From the NCBI GenBank assembly GCA_025462885.1, contig JAOAPN010000012.1:1-64000 (forward strand): a stretch of DNA of 64,000 nt, in the 5' to 3' direction. Shown piece after piece: positions 35,767-45,800 of this stretch. Source of the stretch: Acidobacteriaceae bacterium (GTDB lineage: Bacteria > Acidobacteriota > Terriglobia > Terriglobales > Acidobacteriaceae). Positions within the stretch are counted from its first letter, which is position 1, and each line of letters opens with the position of its first letter. The translations under genes and the position numbers were made by a program. A model generated the notes under the pieces. It was not told the origin of the DNA. It made no database searches and worked only from the letters and a program-made list of their open reading frames with translations.

Positions 35767-37905
35767 TCAGCGGAGTTGGAACTCAGGGCTGCCCATTACG
35801 AGCGCGGTGAGCAAAATCAAGGTATCGGTTGAACTTGTGGTTTGTATTTCGCTGATTTGCTTGTGGATGAGCTGATTGGTCTGGGTGGAGACCTCACCGC
35901 CAATAAGGGTGGTTTCGAGGACATGGAGCGCAACGTCGGAGCCTGCTGCGTCGGGTGTGAGCGGTGTGGCAATATTGGAGGAGACCTCTACTGAGTGCGG
36001 GGTTCCTGGAACCCACGTCCCAGAGGCGGGACGTGGGGCACCCGGATTTGTAGGATTTAGCTTGGTGGCGGGTTGAGACATCAGGCCCAGAGCCAGTACC
36101 CGCGAGGAGTCGAACTTCTGGTTGGCGTACTTGCCCGCGGTAAGGGCGTAGCTGAAGTTAAGGCGATCGACCAGCGCGGTCGAGTTCATCCATTGGTCGG
36201 CAGTGATGTAGTACCCGGTCGGCGGAAGAGCGTAGTAGAGTGGCATCCCCATGGTCTTGAGAGTCTGAACAAGCGCGCCCGGATTGGCAGAGTCGGTGGC
36301 AGTGGTGCGGAAGGCGGACGCGATGAACTCCATGGGCGTCTTGACCTTGTTGCGGAAGTACTTTTTGGAGTTGAACTCAGGCGACTGGACGAGAGTGCGG
36401 AGAATGGCCTTGATATCTCCGTCAGTGGAGAGATAGGTGGCGGTCATGCGGTCGACAAGAGCGGCAGGGGGCTCATCCGCAACGAAGCGTTGGGCCAGTT
36501 TGTAGCTGATGAAGTGCGCGGTCTGGGGACTGGCGGCAAGGATACTGAGGGCTTCCAGGCCTTCCTTCATACCTTCGGCGTTCGGCGTAGGAGTAGCCTG
36601 TGCTCCTGCAATGGTGTGACTAAGCCACTGTTTGGGACCGGGCTCGTGTTTCTTAGGATCAAAGAGGAAAGGCCCCGCCTGGTTGGGACGATCGACTCCC
36701 CAACCGGTAAGGATGGCAGATAGGGCAGTCACATCCGCCTGGGTATAGCCGCCGTTGACGCCGACAGTGTGAAGCTCCATGACTTCCCTGCCGTAGTTTT
36801 CATTGAGGCCGCGAGCGCCCCTCTTCGAGTTTGGATTGGCGGGATTAACGCCGTTAGCAAGGGAGTTGGGGCCAATCGAAAGCCAGTTGTCGAGATAGAC
36901 CATCATGGCAGGAGACTGGGCGGTGGCGAGGAGAAGGTCGCGAAACTTGCCGAGAGAGTTTTTGCGGATGGCGTCGCGCTCGAAAGAGGTGGTGTACCAC
37001 TGGTCCGAGTCTTTCCCGATGTAGATGTTGAAGTGATTGAACCAGAAGTCGGTCATGACCTCTTGAATCTGTCGCTCGGAGAGTACGGCACGTACGAGCT
37101 TGGCCTGGGATAGCTCGCTGATAATCTGGTACGACGCCCCGACGTTGGAGTTCATGCCGTAGAACAGTTCGCGCTCGCGGGGATTGAAGTCCGCGAGGAG
37201 TAGGTTCTTCTGGTCGCCGGCAACATAGGCGGTAAAGGCAATACGATCGCGGACAGACTGCTTGAGTAGAGTAGCCATGCGCTGGTTCTTCGGCATGGAG
37301 AAGAGATCGCCAAAGATGCGCGAGGCGGTGGCCTGGTCTTCCTTCTTCCGGGAGGCGAGTTGGGCGTCCGAGGGCGGTGGAATGGCGGGTTTGCCATCTG
37401 CGTTGATCTTCTTCGTATCGAGGTCCTGGTTGTATTTGAAGACCTGAACCTCGTACAAAGCCGCCAGTTGCGGGTCAGCAGGATAGGGTCGCTTGCCTTC
37501 CGCGACCTGCTGAATCATGCCGCGATCCGGGAAGAGGATGAGAGCCTGCTCGGGCGACATATTGATGGTGGGGTAGTCGTTGAGGCGGCGGTTCACTGCG
37601 TCATCGGAAATAGAGGTCGGGTTCAGTTGCTGCTCAAACCACTTATCCGGAGTCTGGCCCAGAACCCGTTCAATATCACCCGGCCGGGGTCCGAAGGTAA
37701 AACGGTTGAGGAGCTGAACGGCCCGGTCGCGCTGACTGAGAGGGGTCAGCGGAGCATTTTTAGGGGGAACAGGGACTTTGGGCTTGGAGCCGGACTTCGG
37801 AGCCGGGGACTTCGCGGCGGGTCGCATCGGTGCGGATTCTTCCTGAGCGCACAGGGGAGCTGCGGTAAGGGCTACGACAAGAAGTGCGAGGGTAAATTTC
37901 TGCAT
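35767..37905 (-). CDS. Secreted DUF1800-domain protein
   Basis: The 712-residue protein has a signal peptide (MQKFTLALLVVALTAAPLCAQ), a Pro/Lys-rich linker, then the DUF1800 pattern: LLNRFTFGPRPGDIERV, QVMTDFWFNHFNIYIGKD, NENYGREVMELHTVGVNGGYTQADV in three pieces, and a C-terminal EFQLR end. DUF1800 genes are usually next to a DUF1501 gene; none is found beside it here. A GC-rich palindrome falls inside the coding sequence and encodes a Pro/Gly/Thr-rich stretch. Function unknown; likely periplasmic. Confidence 0.9.
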   Translation of the reverse strand: MQKFTLALLVVALTAAPLCAQEESAPMRPAAKSPAPKSGSKPKVPVPPKNAPLTPLSQRDRAVQLLNRFTFGPRPGDIERVLGQTPDKWFEQQLNPTSISDDAVNRRLNDYPTINMSPEQALILFPDRGMIQQVAEGKRPYPADPQLAALYEVQVFKYNQDLDTKKINADGKPAIPPPSDAQLASRKKEDQATASRIFGDLFSMPKNQRMATLLKQSVRDRIAFTAYVAGDQKNLLLADFNPRERELFYGMNSNVGASYQIISELSQAKLVRAVLSERQIQEVMTDFWFNHFNIYIGKDSDQWYTTSFERDAIRKNSLGKFRDLLLATAQSPAMMVYLDNWLSIGPNSLANGVNPANPNSKRGARGLNENYGREVMELHTVGVNGGYTQADVTALSAILTGWGVDRPNQAGPFLFDPKKHEPGPKQWLSHTIAGAQATPTPNAEGMKEGLEALSILAASPQTAHFISYKLAQRFVADEPPAALVDRMTATYLSTDGDIKAILRTLVQSPEFNSKKYFRNKVKTPMEFIASAFRTTATDSANPGALVQTLKTMGMPLYYALPPTGYYITADQWMNSTALVDRLNFSYALTAGKYANQKFDSSRVLALGLMSQPATKLNPTNPGAPRPASGTWVPGTPHSVEVSSNIATPLTPDAAGSDVALHVLETTLIGGEVSTQTNQLIHKQISEIQTTSSTDTLILLTALVMGSPEFQLR
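36012..36037. repeat. REP-like palindrome inside the DUF1800 gene
   Basis: CCCACGTCCC (36012-36021) and GGGACGTGGG (36028-36037) form a perfect 10-bp stem with loop AGAGGC, followed by GGCACCC. In frame it encodes part of a Pro/Gly/Thr-rich segment (GAPRPASGTWVPGTPH). It looks like a small dispersed repeat that has entered a gene without breaking it. Only one copy is seen in this window. Confidence 0.55.
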
Positions 37906-38010
37906 CGGAACCTCAACCTTGTTAGACAGGGGTTTGAATGCGTAAGTTGCGCTATGGCTCGGTAATGACCGAACGGGGCCGCCGAAAGCTCTGATTCTGT
38001 AGGAATACCG

Positions 38011-38712
38011 TTAGGCTGATTGTTCTATGGATGCAGATTGGCGTTTTTTTTTCATCGCGGTGTAGATCAGCCGGGCCGCAAAAAGGATGGCGAGGACAGC
38101 GGAAACCTTCCAGGGGGTACGGACTCCGGTCTTGACTAGCCACCAGAAATGGATACAGGCGGCGATTGTAGCGATGTAGACGAGTCGGTGGAGCCGTTGC
38201 CAGTTCTTGCCGCCCATCGCGCGCAGCATGAAGGAGGGCGAGGTGCAGGCGAGAGCGAGAAGGATGAGCCAGGAGAAGAATCCGACCTGGATAAAACGCC
38301 GCTTGAGAAGGTCGTCCCAGATGCCGGGCCATACTAATTTCCACTGCGTGACGAATTCGGCTGGATGGCCTGCTTTGAGGGAGATCAGCGCGGTGGAGAG
38401 GTCGTATCCGCTGAAGAGGAAGATGTAAGTCGCGAGATGGAGCGATGCGTAAAAGAAGGAGTAGAGGCCGACCAGGCGACGAAAGCGGATAAGAAAGGCG
38501 ATCTTAGGGGAGAGACGGCGAAGTGGAGTCACGGCCAGCGAGGCCAGCAGAATATACAAAGCCCAGTCGCCGGTGAAGTGGGTGATGTAGTTGACGGGGT
38601 CGGCTTTGAGGGCGAGGCATCCGTTGCGAAAGAACTCCACAAGATAGACGAAGGGGGCCAGAAGGCAGAGATGAATCAGAGCTTTCAGGATGAGGATGGA
38701 TCTTTTTGACAT
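38011..38712 (-). CDS. msrQ: Protein-methionine-sulfoxide reductase heme-binding subunit MsrQ
   Basis: The 233-residue polytopic membrane protein matches MsrQ/YedZ: LVEFFRNGCLALKADPVNYITHFTGDWAL in the first half, RRLVGLYSFFYASLHLATYIF with heme-ligand His, and a later WQRLHRLVYIATIAACIHFWWLVK with more His residues. It passes electrons from the quinone pool to MsrP. The msrP gene lies upstream on the same strand, separated by an unusually long 281-base gap. Confidence 0.93.
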   Translation of the reverse strand: MSKRSILILKALIHLCLLAPFVYLVEFFRNGCLALKADPVNYITHFTGDWALYILLASLAVTPLRRLSPKIAFLIRFRRLVGLYSFFYASLHLATYIFLFSGYDLSTALISLKAGHPAEFVTQWKLVWPGIWDDLLKRRFIQVGFFSWLILLALACTSPSFMLRAMGGKNWQRLHRLVYIATIAACIHFWWLVKTGVRTPWKVSAVLAILFAARLIYTAMKKKRQSASIEQSA

Positions 38713-38847
38713 GGGTTTGATCAGGCTGCTTCTGGTTAGTTTAGCGGGTGCGGTGTGAACGTGGTCATACCTGGCTTTATTGCATCCAGCGGTTGAATCA
38801 GAGTTCTATAAACCGAACCGCCACCGCATCCGGCGCGTATAAGATCA

Positions 38848-38882
38848 AACCCTCCATTCCGGTCAAACGGAGATGGAGGGTT
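38848..38882 (-). terminator. Hairpin between msrP and msrQ
   Basis: AACCCTCCAT (38848-38857) pairs with ATGGAGGGTT (38873-38882), with an inner TCCG/CGGA stem. On the minus strand it is followed by TTTGATCTT, a weak T-tract. It lies 112 bases after the msrP stop, so it may attenuate msrQ relative to msrP. Confidence 0.5.
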
Positions 38883-38993
38883 GGAGAGAACAAAAGGACT
38901 TAGGGGAGCCAGCCTTGCGCATGCAAAATGTTGCTTACACTTACAGTAGGTACGATGCTTTTCACGCGTTGGATTGCTCCCTCAATCTGATTT

Positions 38994-39986
38994 TTAGTAG
39001 TACTTCTTGAGGTCCATCCCCGAGTAGAGGCTGGCAACCTGGTCTGCATAACCATTGAACGGCAGGGTCGGGATGGTGTGGGGGAAGCCGGAGGCGTCGA
39101 TACGGCGCTCGCGGGCCTGGGTCCAGCGGGGATGGTCGACGCTGGGATTCACATTCGAGTAGAAACCGTATTCCTGGGAGTTGATCTCGCTCCAGGTCGT
39201 CTTGGGCTGTTTATCCGTGAAATGGAAGCGAACGATAGACTTGGCGTTCTTGAAACCGTACTTCCATGGCATGACGACGCGGACGGGTGCGCCGTTCTGG
39301 TTGGGCAGGACGTTACCGTACATACCAAAGGCGAGGAGTGCTAGCGGATTCATGGCCTCGTCCAGGCGGAGGCCCTCGGAGTAGGGCCAGTCGTATCCGC
39401 CGGGGAGGTCGGGCATCTGCTTCTTGTCGACCAGCGACACGAACTGAACATATTTGGCGCTGGGGAGAGGTTCGCAGAAGTTGATGAACTCCGAGAGGGA
39501 GTATCCGTCCCATGGAATGACCATCGACCAAGCCTCGACGCAGCGGTGGCGGTAGACACGATTCTCGATGGGCCGATAGTTCAGCAGATCGTCGATGTTG
39601 ACGGTTTGGGGCTTCTTCACCATGCCGGTAACTTGAACGGTCCACGGACGGGTGCGAAGGGTGTGGGCGTTCTTGGCGGGTTCGTCTTTGTCCGTGCCGA
39701 ACTCGTAAAAATTGTTATAGGTGGTGGATTTGCTTTCAGGCGTCTGGGGTTCGTTGACGGTGTATTTGCTGGGGACGGTCTTGAGCGGCGTCCCGGCGGC
39801 GTGGACGGTGGTTGTGGGGTCGATCAGGCCGGGCAGGTAGCGGGCAGCGAGAGCTCCAACACCGAGGGTTGCGGCTCCGGCGAGGAAGCGGCGACGGGCC
39901 TGATTGTGCTGCTGGAAGGCCGCCTCGGGGGTGATCTCGGAGGAGCGGATGGTCGACTCCAGGCTGCCGGACTTGCGGATGAGCAT
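38994..39986 (-). CDS. msrP: Protein-methionine-sulfoxide reductase catalytic subunit MsrP
   Basis: The 330-residue molybdopterin enzyme has a Tat signal with [13 protein letters not shown] near residue 33, then the MsrP/YedY body: [40 protein letters not shown] with the Mo-ligand Cys, and [16 protein letters not shown]. It repairs oxidised Met in periplasmic proteins using electrons from MsrQ. It sits at one side of a 294-base divergent region shared with the hydratase-like gene. Confidence 0.95.
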   Translation of the reverse strand: MLIRKSGSLESTIRSSEITPEAAFQQHNQARRRFLAGAATLGVGALAARYLPGLIDPTTTVHAAGTPLKTVPSKYTVNEPQTPESKSTTYNNFYEFGTDKDEPAKNAHTLRTRPWTVQVTGMVKKPQTVNIDDLLNYRPIENRVYRHRCVEAWSMVIPWDGYSLSEFINFCEPLPSAKYVQFVSLVDKKQMPDLPGGYDWPYSEGLRLDEAMNPLALLAFGMYGNVLPNQNGAPVRVVMPWKYGFKNAKSIVRFHFTDKQPKTTWSEINSQEYGFYSNVNPSVDHPRWTQARERRIDASGFPHTIPTLPFNGYADQVASLYSGMDLKKYY

Positions 39987-40280
39987 TTTGATTCCCTTCT
40001 TACCTGTGCTGCGGATCTCTCACGGTATCTCACGATGGAACACCGCTTCCTGTCTGTAGGACGCAGTGCATTGTTCTCTGGTTACAATACGCGACGATTT
40101 TGAGAGACCAGTGCTTTGAAAACGCTCCTAGTTTCGTGTTTAGGTGATGACGGGCATCCCTGGATTCTAGGGGAAACGGCACCGATCGTGCGACCGTGAG
40201 AGACAGGGGTGTCCGGGTGGTGGCACACTGGAGGGGAAAGATTCGTCTTAGGACAGATTGCACACACGATTGGGGACAGA

Positions 40281-41048
40281 ATGACCGGAGCACGGGAAGC
40301 ACAGTTGATAGAGGCGGCGAACCTGCTGCTAGATGCGCGGCGGGAGATGTCGCCGATAGTGGATCTGCCGGTGGAGTTGCAGCCGACGACCCTGGATGAG
40401 GCTTATGCCGTCCAGTTGATAATGGCTGAGGCGTATGGCGAGATTGGTGGCTGGAAAATCGGCGCCCCGACGCCGGAGGCTACACCGATGTTCGGACCGA
40501 TGCCTCGCATCTGGATTCGGCCAAGTGGAGTTGGACTGGGGGCTGCCACCCATCGCTATCGCGGCCTGGAGGCGGAGATTGCGTTTTTGCTAGGAAAGGA
40601 CCTGCCGGTGCGGGCCACTCCTTACACGCGCGACGAGGTGATTGCCGCGATTGCGAGTTGTCATCCAGTGATTGAGGAACTGGAGAGTGCGCTGGTTGAT
40701 CCGGGAGCCGCGGTGAAATTCTCCATGGTCGGCGATCTTCAAATGCATGGAGGTCTGGTGTTCGGGCCGGCGTATGCAGATTGGAGGAGCATCGACTTTA
40801 CGCACGAGCATGTCACGCTTTCGATCGATGGAGTCGTACGGGTGGAAAAGACCGGGTCGAATACGTCCGGCGATTTCCTGCGTCTGCTGCCTTACCTGGC
40901 GAACGAAGGATCGGCCCGGACAGGCGGGTTGAAGGCCGGACAGTGGATTACGACGGGAAGCTGGACCGGGAATATCCAGGGCACAAGTAACAGCCGGGTG
41001 GATGTGACGTTCGCCACGGCTGGTTCGGTTGGATTACGGTTCGAGTAG
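40281..41048 (+). CDS. 2-keto-4-pentenoate hydratase/fumarylacetoacetase-fold protein
   Basis: From the ATG at 40281 the protein is 255 residues. The layout (LLDARREMSPIVDLP, then LDEAYAVQLIM, GGWKIGAPT, LEAEIAFLLGKDLP metal-site region with Glu residues, and the GSWTGNIQ end) fits MhpD-like 2-hydroxypentadienoate hydratases and 4-oxalocrotonate decarboxylases. Members add water to, or decarboxylate, unsaturated keto acids from aromatic breakdown. No other meta-cleavage genes are nearby. The gene precedes malate synthase on the same strand by 116 bases. Confidence 0.82.
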   Translation: MTGAREAQLIEAANLLLDARREMSPIVDLPVELQPTTLDEAYAVQLIMAEAYGEIGGWKIGAPTPEATPMFGPMPRIWIRPSGVGLGAATHRYRGLEAEIAFLLGKDLPVRATPYTRDEVIAAIASCHPVIEELESALVDPGAAVKFSMVGDLQMHGGLVFGPAYADWRSIDFTHEHVTLSIDGVVRVEKTGSNTSGDFLRLLPYLANEGSARTGGLKAGQWITTGSWTGNIQGTSNSRVDVTFATAGSVGLRFE

Positions 41049-41164
41049 TTTCGAGCTCCGGTTACGGCCAATTCGCCCTTCAAGCAACGACTGACGCAGC
41101 AAGAATCAAAAGCGGGCCTCCGCAGTTGGCGGATGATGACAATTTCTAAATGGACAGGTGATCG

Positions 41165-42769
41165 ATGAGTAATTTTGGTGAGGGTGTAGAGTTTCGAGCT
41201 CCGGTGACGGAGCGGTATGCGGGAATCCTGACGCCGGAGGCGGTGGCGTTTGTTGTGGGGCTGCAGCGCGCCTTCAACGGCCGACGCCAAGAGTTGCTGG
41301 GTGCGCGCGTGGTGCGTCAGGCTGCGCTCGACGCCGGCGAGCGGCCCGACTTTCTGGAAGAGACCCGGGCGATTCGCGAGAGCGAGTGGACCGTGGCTCC
41401 GCTGCCCGCCGATCTACTGGACCGTCGCGTGGAGATCACCGGGCCGGTTGAGCGGAAGATGATCATCAATGCGCTCAATTCGGGCGCAAAGGTGTTCATG
41501 GCGGACTTCGAAGACTCGACCACCCCGACGTGGGAGAACGTGATCGAAGGTCAGATCAACCTGCGCGATGCCGTACGGCGGACCATTACATTTTCAGACC
41601 CGTCGACCGGGAAGCAATATGCGTTGAAGGAGAATCCCGCGGTGCTGTTTGTGCGGGCGCGTGGCTGGCACCTGGACGAGGCTCACCTGCATGTGGATGG
41701 AGAGCCAATGTCGGGGTCGCTGTTCGACTTCGGGATGTACGCGTTCCATAATGCGAAGGAGTTGCTGGCTCGCGGTTCCGGGCCCTACTTCTACCTGCCG
41801 AAGATGGAGGGCCATCTGGAGGCCCGGCTTTGGAACGATGCTTTCGTGAAAGCCGAGGCAGAGTTAGGAATTCCTGCCGGCTCAATCAAGGGGACGGTGC
41901 TGATCGAGACCATTCTGGCGACGTTCGAGATGGACGAAATTCTGTGGGAGTTGAAGGACCACTCGGCCGGACTGAACTGCGGCCGCTGGGATTATATTTT
42001 CAGCTTCATCAAAAAATTTGCGGGTGACAAGAGCGTTCTGCTGCCGGACCGCGGGCAGGTCACGATGACCACGCACTTCATGCGCAGCTACTCCAAGCTG
42101 GCGATCAAGACTTGCCACAGACGCGGTGTAAGTGCGATGGGTGGGATGAGCGCGTTTATTCCGATCAAGACCGATACCGAGGCGAACGAACGGGCGCTTG
42201 CACAGGTGCGTGCGGATAAGGAACGCGAGGCGACGGATGGGCATGACGGAACATGGGTCGCGCATCCGGGACTGGTGCCGGTGGCGCTTGAGGTTTTCGA
42301 TCGGGTGATGCCGCAAGCCAACCAGATCGACAAGCAGCTTCCCGACTATCATGCGACGGCCGAGGATCTGCTGCAGGTTCCGGAGGGATCGATTACGGAG
42401 GCTGGGTTGCGGCAGAATGTTGCCGTGGGCCTCGGCTATGTGGAGGCGTGGTTGCGCGGTATCGGATGTGTCCCGCTGTTCAATCTGATGGAAGATGCGG
42501 CCACGGCAGAGATCTCGCGGGCGCAGCTTTGGCAGTGGGTCCATCATGGCGCGGTGCTGGCCGATGGTCGCCCGGTGACAGCCGAGTTGGTCGAAAGCGA
42601 AATTGATCGTGAACTAACGCTCGCTGAGGTTCAGTTCGATGCGAAGCGTTACGAAGCTTACAAGCACGCTGGTTTCCTGATGCGCGAACTCGTGAAGGCT
42701 CCTCACTTTCAGGACTTCCTTACGGTTCCCGCGTATGCGCGTGTCCTGGGAACCGAAGTCTTCGTCTAA
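41165..42769 (+). CDS. aceB: Malate synthase A
   Basis: Condenses glyoxylate with acetyl-CoA to malate. The 534-residue frame shows [33 protein letters not shown], the [15 protein letters not shown] segment, [18 protein letters not shown] and [13 protein letters not shown]. These are the acetyl-CoA and Mg/glyoxylate site regions of type A. Isocitrate lyase is not in the window, so glyoxylate must come from a distant aceA or from another route. It is followed by a very long hairpin and then the convergent RND pump gene. Confidence 0.96.
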   Translation: MSNFGEGVEFRAPVTERYAGILTPEAVAFVVGLQRAFNGRRQELLGARVVRQAALDAGERPDFLEETRAIRESEWTVAPLPADLLDRRVEITGPVERKMIINALNSGAKVFMADFEDSTTPTWENVIEGQINLRDAVRRTITFSDPSTGKQYALKENPAVLFVRARGWHLDEAHLHVDGEPMSGSLFDFGMYAFHNAKELLARGSGPYFYLPKMEGHLEARLWNDAFVKAEAELGIPAGSIKGTVLIETILATFEMDEILWELKDHSAGLNCGRWDYIFSFIKKFAGDKSVLLPDRGQVTMTTHFMRSYSKLAIKTCHRRGVSAMGGMSAFIPIKTDTEANERALAQVRADKEREATDGHDGTWVAHPGLVPVALEVFDRVMPQANQIDKQLPDYHATAEDLLQVPEGSITEAGLRQNVAVGLGYVEAWLRGIGCVPLFNLMEDAATAEISRAQLWQWVHHGAVLADGRPVTAELVESEIDRELTLAEVQFDAKRYEAYKHAGFLMRELVKAPHFQDFLTVPAYARVLGTEVFV

Positions 42770-42788
42770 AACTACTTGTCTCTCGTAG

Positions 42789-42843
42789 TGCACAAACGCA
42801 GGAAGGGCCGGAGAATATCTCCGGCCCTTCCTGCGTTTGTGCA
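42789..42843. terminator. 26-bp perfect-stem terminator between convergent genes
   Basis: The stem 42789-42814 pairs without mismatch with 42818-42843 around a 3-base loop (ATA). No T-tract follows on either side. It lies between the stops of aceB and the RND permease and should stop polymerase, or block antisense reading, in both directions. Confidence 0.8.
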
Positions 42844-42858
42844 GCTTGCGACTGCGGT

Positions 42859-45800
42859 TTAGTGGGCTGGTAGTTCCCTGCCCTTGGCTGGTGTCTTCTT
42901 CTTGCTGAAGCGTCCCAGGATGGTCTTGAGGATTACGTACAAGACCGGGATGAAGAAGAGGTTGAGGATGGTGGAGAGGATCATTCCGCCGATGATCGCG
43001 GTACCGACCGAGTGACGTCCGTAAGCGCCGGCGCCGGTCGCGACGTAGAGCGGGAAGACGCCGAGGATAAAGGCGATCGACGTCATGAGGATAGGCCGGA
43101 GACGAAGTTCGGCAGCCTCAATTGCGGCGTCGATGATGGAACGACCCTGTTCGAGGAGCTGTTCCGCGAACTCTACGATGAGAATTGAATTCTTCGCGGA
43201 AAGACCGATGAGCATTACGAGACCGATTTGCACGTAGACGTCATCCACCAATCCACGGAAGGCTACCAGTGAGAGCGCTCCGAGAATGGCCATGGGGACG
43301 GCGAGCAGGATGATGAACGGAAGCGCGAAGCTCTCGTACTGGGCGGAGAGAGTGAGGTATACCACCAGCAAGCCGAGTCCGAAGATGATGATCGCCTTAC
43401 CGGCCGATTCCACTTCTTCAAGAGCGAGACCGGTCCAGGAGAAGGACATGCCCTGCAGCTTGTTCTTTTCGAAGAGCTCCTGCATCTTCGCCAGGCCCTG
43501 TCCGGAGCTAAGGCCCTCCGCCGGAGAGCCGTCGATTTCAGCCGAGCGGAACAGGTTGTAGTGGCTGATAACCTGCGGGCCCGAAGTCTCCGAGACCGAG
43601 GCCAGGTTGTCCAGCGGGACCATCTGGCCGGAGTCGGAGCGAACGTAGTACTCGCGGAGATCGTGCGAAGTCTTGCGGAACTGCTGGTCAGCCTGTACGT
43701 AAACGCGGTACGAACGGTTGTTGAAGTCGAAGTCGTTGACGTAGCTCGAACCCATGAAGGTGTTGAGGGCCGACGTGATCTGGGTGAAGGGGACGCCCAT
43801 GGTCTTGGCCTTCTCGCGATCGATGGAGACGAGAAGCTGGGGATCGTTGGAGGTAAAGGTCGTGTTCATGCCGGTGAGTCCGGAGCTTGGGGCGCGCGAC
43901 GCGCCAACAATGGTGTGGGCAACGCGGTCGATATCCGCGAAGGTGCTGCGTCCGGCGTCCTGCAGGATGAACTGGAAGCCGCCGACCGTACCTACACCAG
44001 CGATTGCAGGAGGTTCCGCGGCGAAGGCGATGCCACCCGGAACACCAAAAAGCTTAGGCCCAACCTCGCTCACGATGGCACGTGCGGTGAAGTTTGGTCC
44101 CATCTTGGTGCGCTCGTCAATGGGTTTGAGAGGCGCAAAGATAAGACCCGCGTTCGGCGAACTACCACCGGACAGCGAGAAGCCCATAACCGAGAAGGTT
44201 CCGAATACGCCTTCGTTCTGACGGACCAGGGCGGAGGCGCGATCGGCGAACTCAGAGGTGTAGCTGAGCGAGGCGCCGGGAGGAGTCTGCACGATGATGA
44301 GGAAGTACGACTGGTCTTCCTGCGGGACGAAGGCAGTCGGTACATGGTTGTACATGAACGCCGTTGCGCCGAGCGCTCCGAAGAAGAGCACCACCATGGC
44401 GTACCGAATCTTCACCACGAAGGTGACGGCCTTGGCGTAAACCTTGATGAGCCATTGAATCGCGTGTTCGATGGGATTGAGCAAAAGACCCATGATACCG
44501 GTCTTCTTCTGCTCAGGACGCAGCAGGATCGCGGCGAGGGCGGGAGAAAGTGTCAGGGCGTTGAAGGCCGAGATCGCAATGGAGAAGGCGATCGTCAGCG
44601 AGAACTGTTTGTAGAGAATACCGGTAGTTCCCGGAAAGAAGCTGACCGGGATGAAGACCGAAATGAGTACGAGCGAGGTCGCGATAACGGCGCTGGTGAC
44701 CTCGGCCATCGCAATGCTGGTGGCCTGATGAGGGTCGTCAGAGACAGACTCGGTATTTTGGGCCACAACCGATTTGTGAACCGTGATGACGTCTGGACCA
44801 TAAGGATCCGGGTCGGAGTGTTCGGCACGCTCCGGGATGACGGCATGACCGGAGAGGTGGCGTTGCACGTTTTCGATAACGACGATGGCGTCGTCAACCA
44901 CAAGTCCCGTGGCCAGGGTGATTCCGAATAGCGTCAGCGAATTGATCGAGAAGCCGAACATTTTGATGAACGCGAAGGTGCCGATCAGCGAGACGGGAAT
45001 GGTGACGGCAGGAATGATCGTTGCGCGCCAGTCTTGCAGGAAGAGGAAGATGACGACGATAACGATGATGACGGCTTCGCCGATAGTCTGAACGACCTCA
45101 CGAATGGAGTCGCTGACGACGGTGGTGGTATCGACGGCGATGATGTACTTCATGCCGGGCGGGAAGGATTTTTCAAGCTCAGCGAGCACAGCGCGGCACT
45201 TCTTGTCGACGTCGAGGGCGTTGGCATTGGAGAGTTGCTGAACACCGACGCCGATGGCCTCTCCACCGGAGAATTTGAGGTCGGTGTTGTAGTTTTCGGC
45301 TCCGACTTCGGCGCGCCCTACATCCTTGAGCAGCACGATACCGTCACCGGTGGTGCCCTTTTTGATAATGATGTTTTCAAATTGACGCGGATCTGTAAGT
45401 CGACCAACGACCCGTACGGCCATCTGGAACTGCTGATGCACATCCGAAGGCTGCTGCCCGAGCTGACCGGCGGCGACTTCGACGTTCTGTTCGGCAAGTG
45501 CATTGGTAACGTCAAGCGCTGTGAGACCGCGGGCAGCGAGACGGTTGGGGTCGAGCCAGATACGCATAGCGTACTTGCGCTCACCGAAGATAACGACCGC
45601 CCCCACACCCGGGACGCGTTTCAGCGCGTCGGCAATGTAGACGTCGATATAGTTCGAAATGAAGGCCGGGGAGAGCGAGTGGTCGGGCGAGACGAAACCG
45701 GCCGCGAGCACGAAGTTGGCATTGGCTTTGGTGATCGTGATGCCGGTATTGTTAACGACGGCTGGCAGACGGCCTGATGCCGACGAGACGCGATTTTGAA

